Source: CAZFYZ01 sp964523735
Lineage (GTDB): Bacteria; Armatimonadota; UBA5829
Reading direction: 5' to 3'
Length of the DNA: 9,190 bases
NCBI GenBank assembly: GCA_964523735.1
Contig: CAZFYZ010000143.1
Span: forward strand, 1-9,190
Position numbers and translations under genes: made by a program. Each line of letters begins with the position of its first letter. Position 1 is the stretch's first letter. Positions 7,545-9,190 of the stretch are shown piece after piece. The notes under the pieces were generated by a model that did not search any database, was not told where the DNA came from, and saw nothing but the letters and a program-made list of their open reading frames with translations.

Positions 7545-7573
7545 TTGACAGGCGCGGAACCAGGTGCTACACT
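7545..7573 (+). promoter_or_regulatory. Putative sigma70-type promoter of SDR2
   Basis: A perfect TTGACA at 7545-7550, a 17-base spacer and TACACT at 7568-7573 (4 of 6, with the key TA and final T). The predicted start near 7580 abuts the operator at 7581, a classic geometry for repression. Confidence 0.68.
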
Positions 7574-7580
7574 ACAGTCA

Positions 7581-7602
7581 CAAGCGCATGCGCTTGCGCA
7601 TT
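7581..7602. promoter_or_regulatory. Compound palindromic operator of SDR2
   Basis: CAAGCGCATGCGCTTG (7581-7596) is a perfect 16-bp palindrome. It can also be read as CAAGCGCATG (7581-7590) overlapping its own reverse complement (7587-7596). CATGCGCTTGCGCATT (7587-7602) is the exact inverted copy of 7396-7411. It starts at the predicted +1 of SDR2, 72-93 bases before its ATG. Confidence 0.68.
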
Positions 7603-7673
7603 CAAGGCTGGATCTTCAGGTATTCGGCCGATACATGTGCTGGCTTCTTGCCGCGCATAGGGAGGATAAGCAT

Positions 7674-8516
7674 ATGGGCTGTGAACAGAAGTTGGCGGGC
7701 AAGAGAGCCCTTGTTACAGGTTCGGGCACGGGAATAGGTCGGGAGATTGCTTTGGAGTTCGCGCGGCAAGGAGCCGACGTAGTTCTTCACTACGCTCACA
7801 GCGATGCTGGCGCAAAGTCGGCCGTCGAGGAAATCCGAGCTATGGGTCGGAAGTCCGAGGCTTTCAAAGCGAACTTCAGTGACGTCGCCGATGTTGTAAG
7901 CCTCGGAGATAGAGCTATCGAATTCCTGGGCGGGATCGACTGCCTGGTCAACAATGCGGGCATCACGCTGAACAAGCCGTTCTTTGAAACCAACCAGGAA
8001 ATGTTCGACACCCTCTTCTTCGTAAACATTCGCGCTCAGTACTTCCTCACCCAGCGAGTCTGCAAAGACATGCTCACCCGAGGCGGCGGTACCGTGGTCA
8101 ACCTGACATCCATCCACGGTCTGGTCGGTTTTCCGGAGCATTCTGTCTATGCGGGAACCAAGGGAGCGATCATTGGCTATACTCGCGAACTCGGAGTGGA
8201 ACTGGCGCATATGGGGATCAGGGTGAACGCTATCGCTCCGGGAGCAGTGATAGTCGAGAACCAGTACAAGGTAAACGAAGGAATGACCGACGAGGACGTC
8301 GAGGCATTCGGCCACAGCAAGATACCCGTGTCGAGGATCGGTACTCCCATTGACGTCGCTAAACTCGCGGTGTTTCTGAGCTCAGATGATTCCGGCTACA
8401 TAGTCGCACAGACCGTGGTGGCTGACGGTGGAACGACCGCGATGATGTCGCTGTGTGACGATTTCCGCGCCCGATCCACTTCAAAGTTTGGACTGGGCTA
8501 CGTGCCAGGGGTCTAG
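7674..8516 (+). CDS. SDR family NAD(P)-dependent oxidoreductase (SDR2), canonical catalytic residues
   Basis: 280 residues. The frame is open upstream to 7530, but ATG 7674 is chosen because GGGAGG ends 8 bases before it, the Rossmann strand follows directly (KRALVTGSGTGIG), and the promoter and operator lie inside the longer frame. Motifs: TGSGTGIG at 15-22, NNAG at 93-96, Asn118, Ser146, Tyr159 and Lys163 (YAGTK), AIAPG at 186-190 and ADGG at 250-253. The tetrad is complete. It resembles glucose-1-dehydrogenase or 3-oxoacyl-ACP-reductase-like SDRs, often the first oxidation or an epimerising redox step in sugar catabolism. About 27 residues follow the DGG motif, a longer tail than usual, with CDDFRAR in it. 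Cytoplasmic. It is transcribed divergently from SDR1 with matching operators, so coordinate induction is likely. Substrate not determinable. Confidence 0.93.
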   Translation: MGCEQKLAGKRALVTGSGTGIGREIALEFARQGADVVLHYAHSDAGAKSAVEEIRAMGRKSEAFKANFSDVADVVSLGDRAIEFLGGIDCLVNNAGITLNKPFFETNQEMFDTLFFVNIRAQYFLTQRVCKDMLTRGGGTVVNLTSIHGLVGFPEHSVYAGTKGAIIGYTRELGVELAHMGIRVNAIAPGAVIVENQYKVNEGMTDEDVEAFGHSKIPVSRIGTPIDVAKLAVFLSSDDSGYIVAQTVVADGGTTAMMSLCDDFRARSTSKFGLGYVPGV

Positions 8517-8777
8517 CGTCTCTGCCGGTACTAGCATTCAGGCAGACATAGACCACGAAGAAGGTGACGGGTCACTGGGAGTGTGTCAGCCAGGCAAGTA
8601 CTCTGATCTGGTCTGGCCCGCGGGGCGGGGAAGATGCTGGTCAGAGGATGCCGACCGGTGCGGGCATGCCTTGGCTTGAATCGCTCTTTGACCCCATCAC
8701 TCATGCATTATCATCGTGGATGAGGTAGTGACCAATATCGCCGTTATGCGCGCTCAGACAGAGAGGAATCAACTTCC
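8517..8777. other. Intergenic region between SDR2 and the acyl kinase
   Basis: 261 bases with no supported gene. Short palindromes (CCCGCGGG at 8617-8624, GGCATGCC at 8663-8670) are present, but no stem-loop with a T run marks a terminator. None of the CG-centred operator motifs found upstream of the dehydrogenases is seen here. Confidence 0.6.
8688..8714 (+). promoter_or_regulatory. Possible promoter of the acyl kinase gene
   Basis: TTGACC (8688-8693, 5 of 6) and TATCAT (8709-8714, 5 of 6) with a short 15-base spacer. The start would be near 8721, giving a leader of about 57 bases. The spacing lowers confidence. Confidence 0.35.
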
Positions 8778-9190
8778 ATGAAAATGCTGGTTGCCAACGT
8801 AGGCAGTTCTTCATTCAAGTGCCAACTGCTGGATATGCCCAGCGAAAAGCAGCTCGCTCGGGCCAAGGTAGAGAGGCTGAAGACTGACAATGCGACGGTC
8901 GAATGGATCGACAAGTCCGGAGCCACTCATAGGGTGGAGACTCCCTTGCAGTCCTACAACGCCGCAATCAACTTCGTTTTGGACAAGTTCACGAACAGTG
9001 AAGGAGCCATCTCCTCGCTCTCCGAACTTGGCGCCGTAGCTTTCAAGCCGGTCCACGCGAAGGGGATCAGCGGGTGCCAGTATATGGACCAACGGGTACT
9101 GGATGCTATGGCGGAGTACAACGTGGTTGTCGCGCCACTCCACAACCCTGCCTACATAGACGCCATACAGAACTTCAAGAAGGCGCTGCC
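8778..9190 (+). CDS. Divergent acetate/propionate kinase family protein (N-terminal part)
   Basis: 137 complete codons, cut by the right edge; family members are about 400 residues. ATG 8778 follows GAGAGG by 11 bases. Acetate kinases transfer phosphate between ATP and acetate (or propionate) in the cytoplasm. The N-terminal NVGSSSFK matches the NAGSSSLK signature, so Asn7, Ser10, Ser12 and Lys14 (Methanosarcina numbering) are kept, as is the later PLHNPAYI motif (120-127). The usual GHRVVHGG segment reads AFKPVHAKG (88-96): Arg91, which binds the phosphoryl group and substrate, is replaced by Lys, and the Gly-Gly by Ala-Lys-Gly. I recall similar divergent acetate kinases in Planctomycetes, some next to bacterial microcompartment genes, but cannot verify this here. 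It may end the pathway by making ATP. It could also use another acyl substrate. Confidence 0.82.
   Translation, partial: MKMLVANVGSSSFKCQLLDMPSEKQLARAKVERLKTDNATVEWIDKSGATHRVETPLQSYNAAINFVLDKFTNSEGAISSLSELGAVAFKPVHAKGISGCQYMDQRVLDAMAEYNVVVAPLHNPAYIDAIQNFKKAL

Larger units (their letters stand above)
7308..7673. other. Divergent control region between SDR1 and SDR2
   Basis: 366 bases with no credible gene. It contains a minus-strand promoter (7444-7416) and a plus-strand promoter (7545-7573), each with a perfect TTGACA, and the same 16-bp motif in inverted orientation at 7396-7411 and 7587-7602. The 100 bases between the two -35 boxes show no clear element. Confidence 0.7.

Noticed and set aside
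7602..8315. 237-codon minus-strand frame opposite SDR2
   Set aside because: Antisense shadow of a clear SDR with all motifs on the plus strand; no ribosome site or recognisable domain.
1..9190. CRISPR arrays, tRNA/rRNA genes, insertion sequences, attachment sites
   Set aside because: No short spaced repeats, no cloverleaf or rRNA signatures, no transposase or integrase coding sequence, and no terminal inverted repeats with target duplication were seen.

Overview
The window looks like a catabolic locus of a Gram-negative-type environmental bacterium, probably from the Planctomycetota, Verrucomicrobiota, Lentisphaerota or Armatimonadota. The clues are a very large secreted protein that alternates 'DFS..xNPxGxWxYGY' modules with carboxypeptidase-regulatory-like (kinked Ig) domains, an exported GH2 glycoside hydrolase, and an acetate-kinase-family protein with an unusual active-site segment. 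No phylogenetic marker gene is present, so this placement is inference.

Layout: (1) bases 1-2980, minus strand: the N-terminal 993 codons of a secreted modular repeat protein, running off the left edge. (2) 2981-3263: its upstream region, with a good promoter and a perfect 18-bp palindrome. (3) 3264-6302, minus: an iron-containing alcohol dehydrogenase followed closely by an exported GH2 enzyme. (4) 6303-6512: a leader with a 24-bp interrupted palindrome. (5) 6513-7307, minus: a short-chain dehydrogenase (SDR) whose catalytic Tyr is His. (6) 7308-7673: a divergent control region with two outward-facing promoters, each with a perfect TTGACA box, and inverted copies of the same 16-bp motif at the two predicted transcription starts. 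(7) 7674-8516, plus: a second SDR with a complete catalytic tetrad. (8) 8517-8777: no gene. (9) 8778-9190, plus: the first 137 codons of a divergent acetate/propionate kinase, cut by the right edge.

How they may work together: the GH2 enzyme would release a sugar outside the cytoplasm, the two SDRs and the Fe-ADH-family enzyme would carry out redox steps on the sugar or its aldehyde/ketone products, and the acyl kinase could end the pathway with substrate-level phosphorylation. The strongest argument for one regulon is in the DNA. CG-centred palindromes of the type bound by LacI-family repressors (CAAGCGCTTG, CAAGCGCATG, and the related CAGGCGCCTG) occur just ahead of the Fe-ADH, SDR1, SDR2 and repeat-protein genes. 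At three of these a TTGACA-type promoter ends just before the operator. No regulator gene lies in the window. The substrate cannot be named from sequence alone.

Three of the four oxidoreductases/kinases carry replacements at residues usually considered catalytic (SDR1 Tyr to His, Fe-ADH metal His to Gln, acetate kinase Arg91 to Lys). This makes the locus more interesting than a routine sugar operon.
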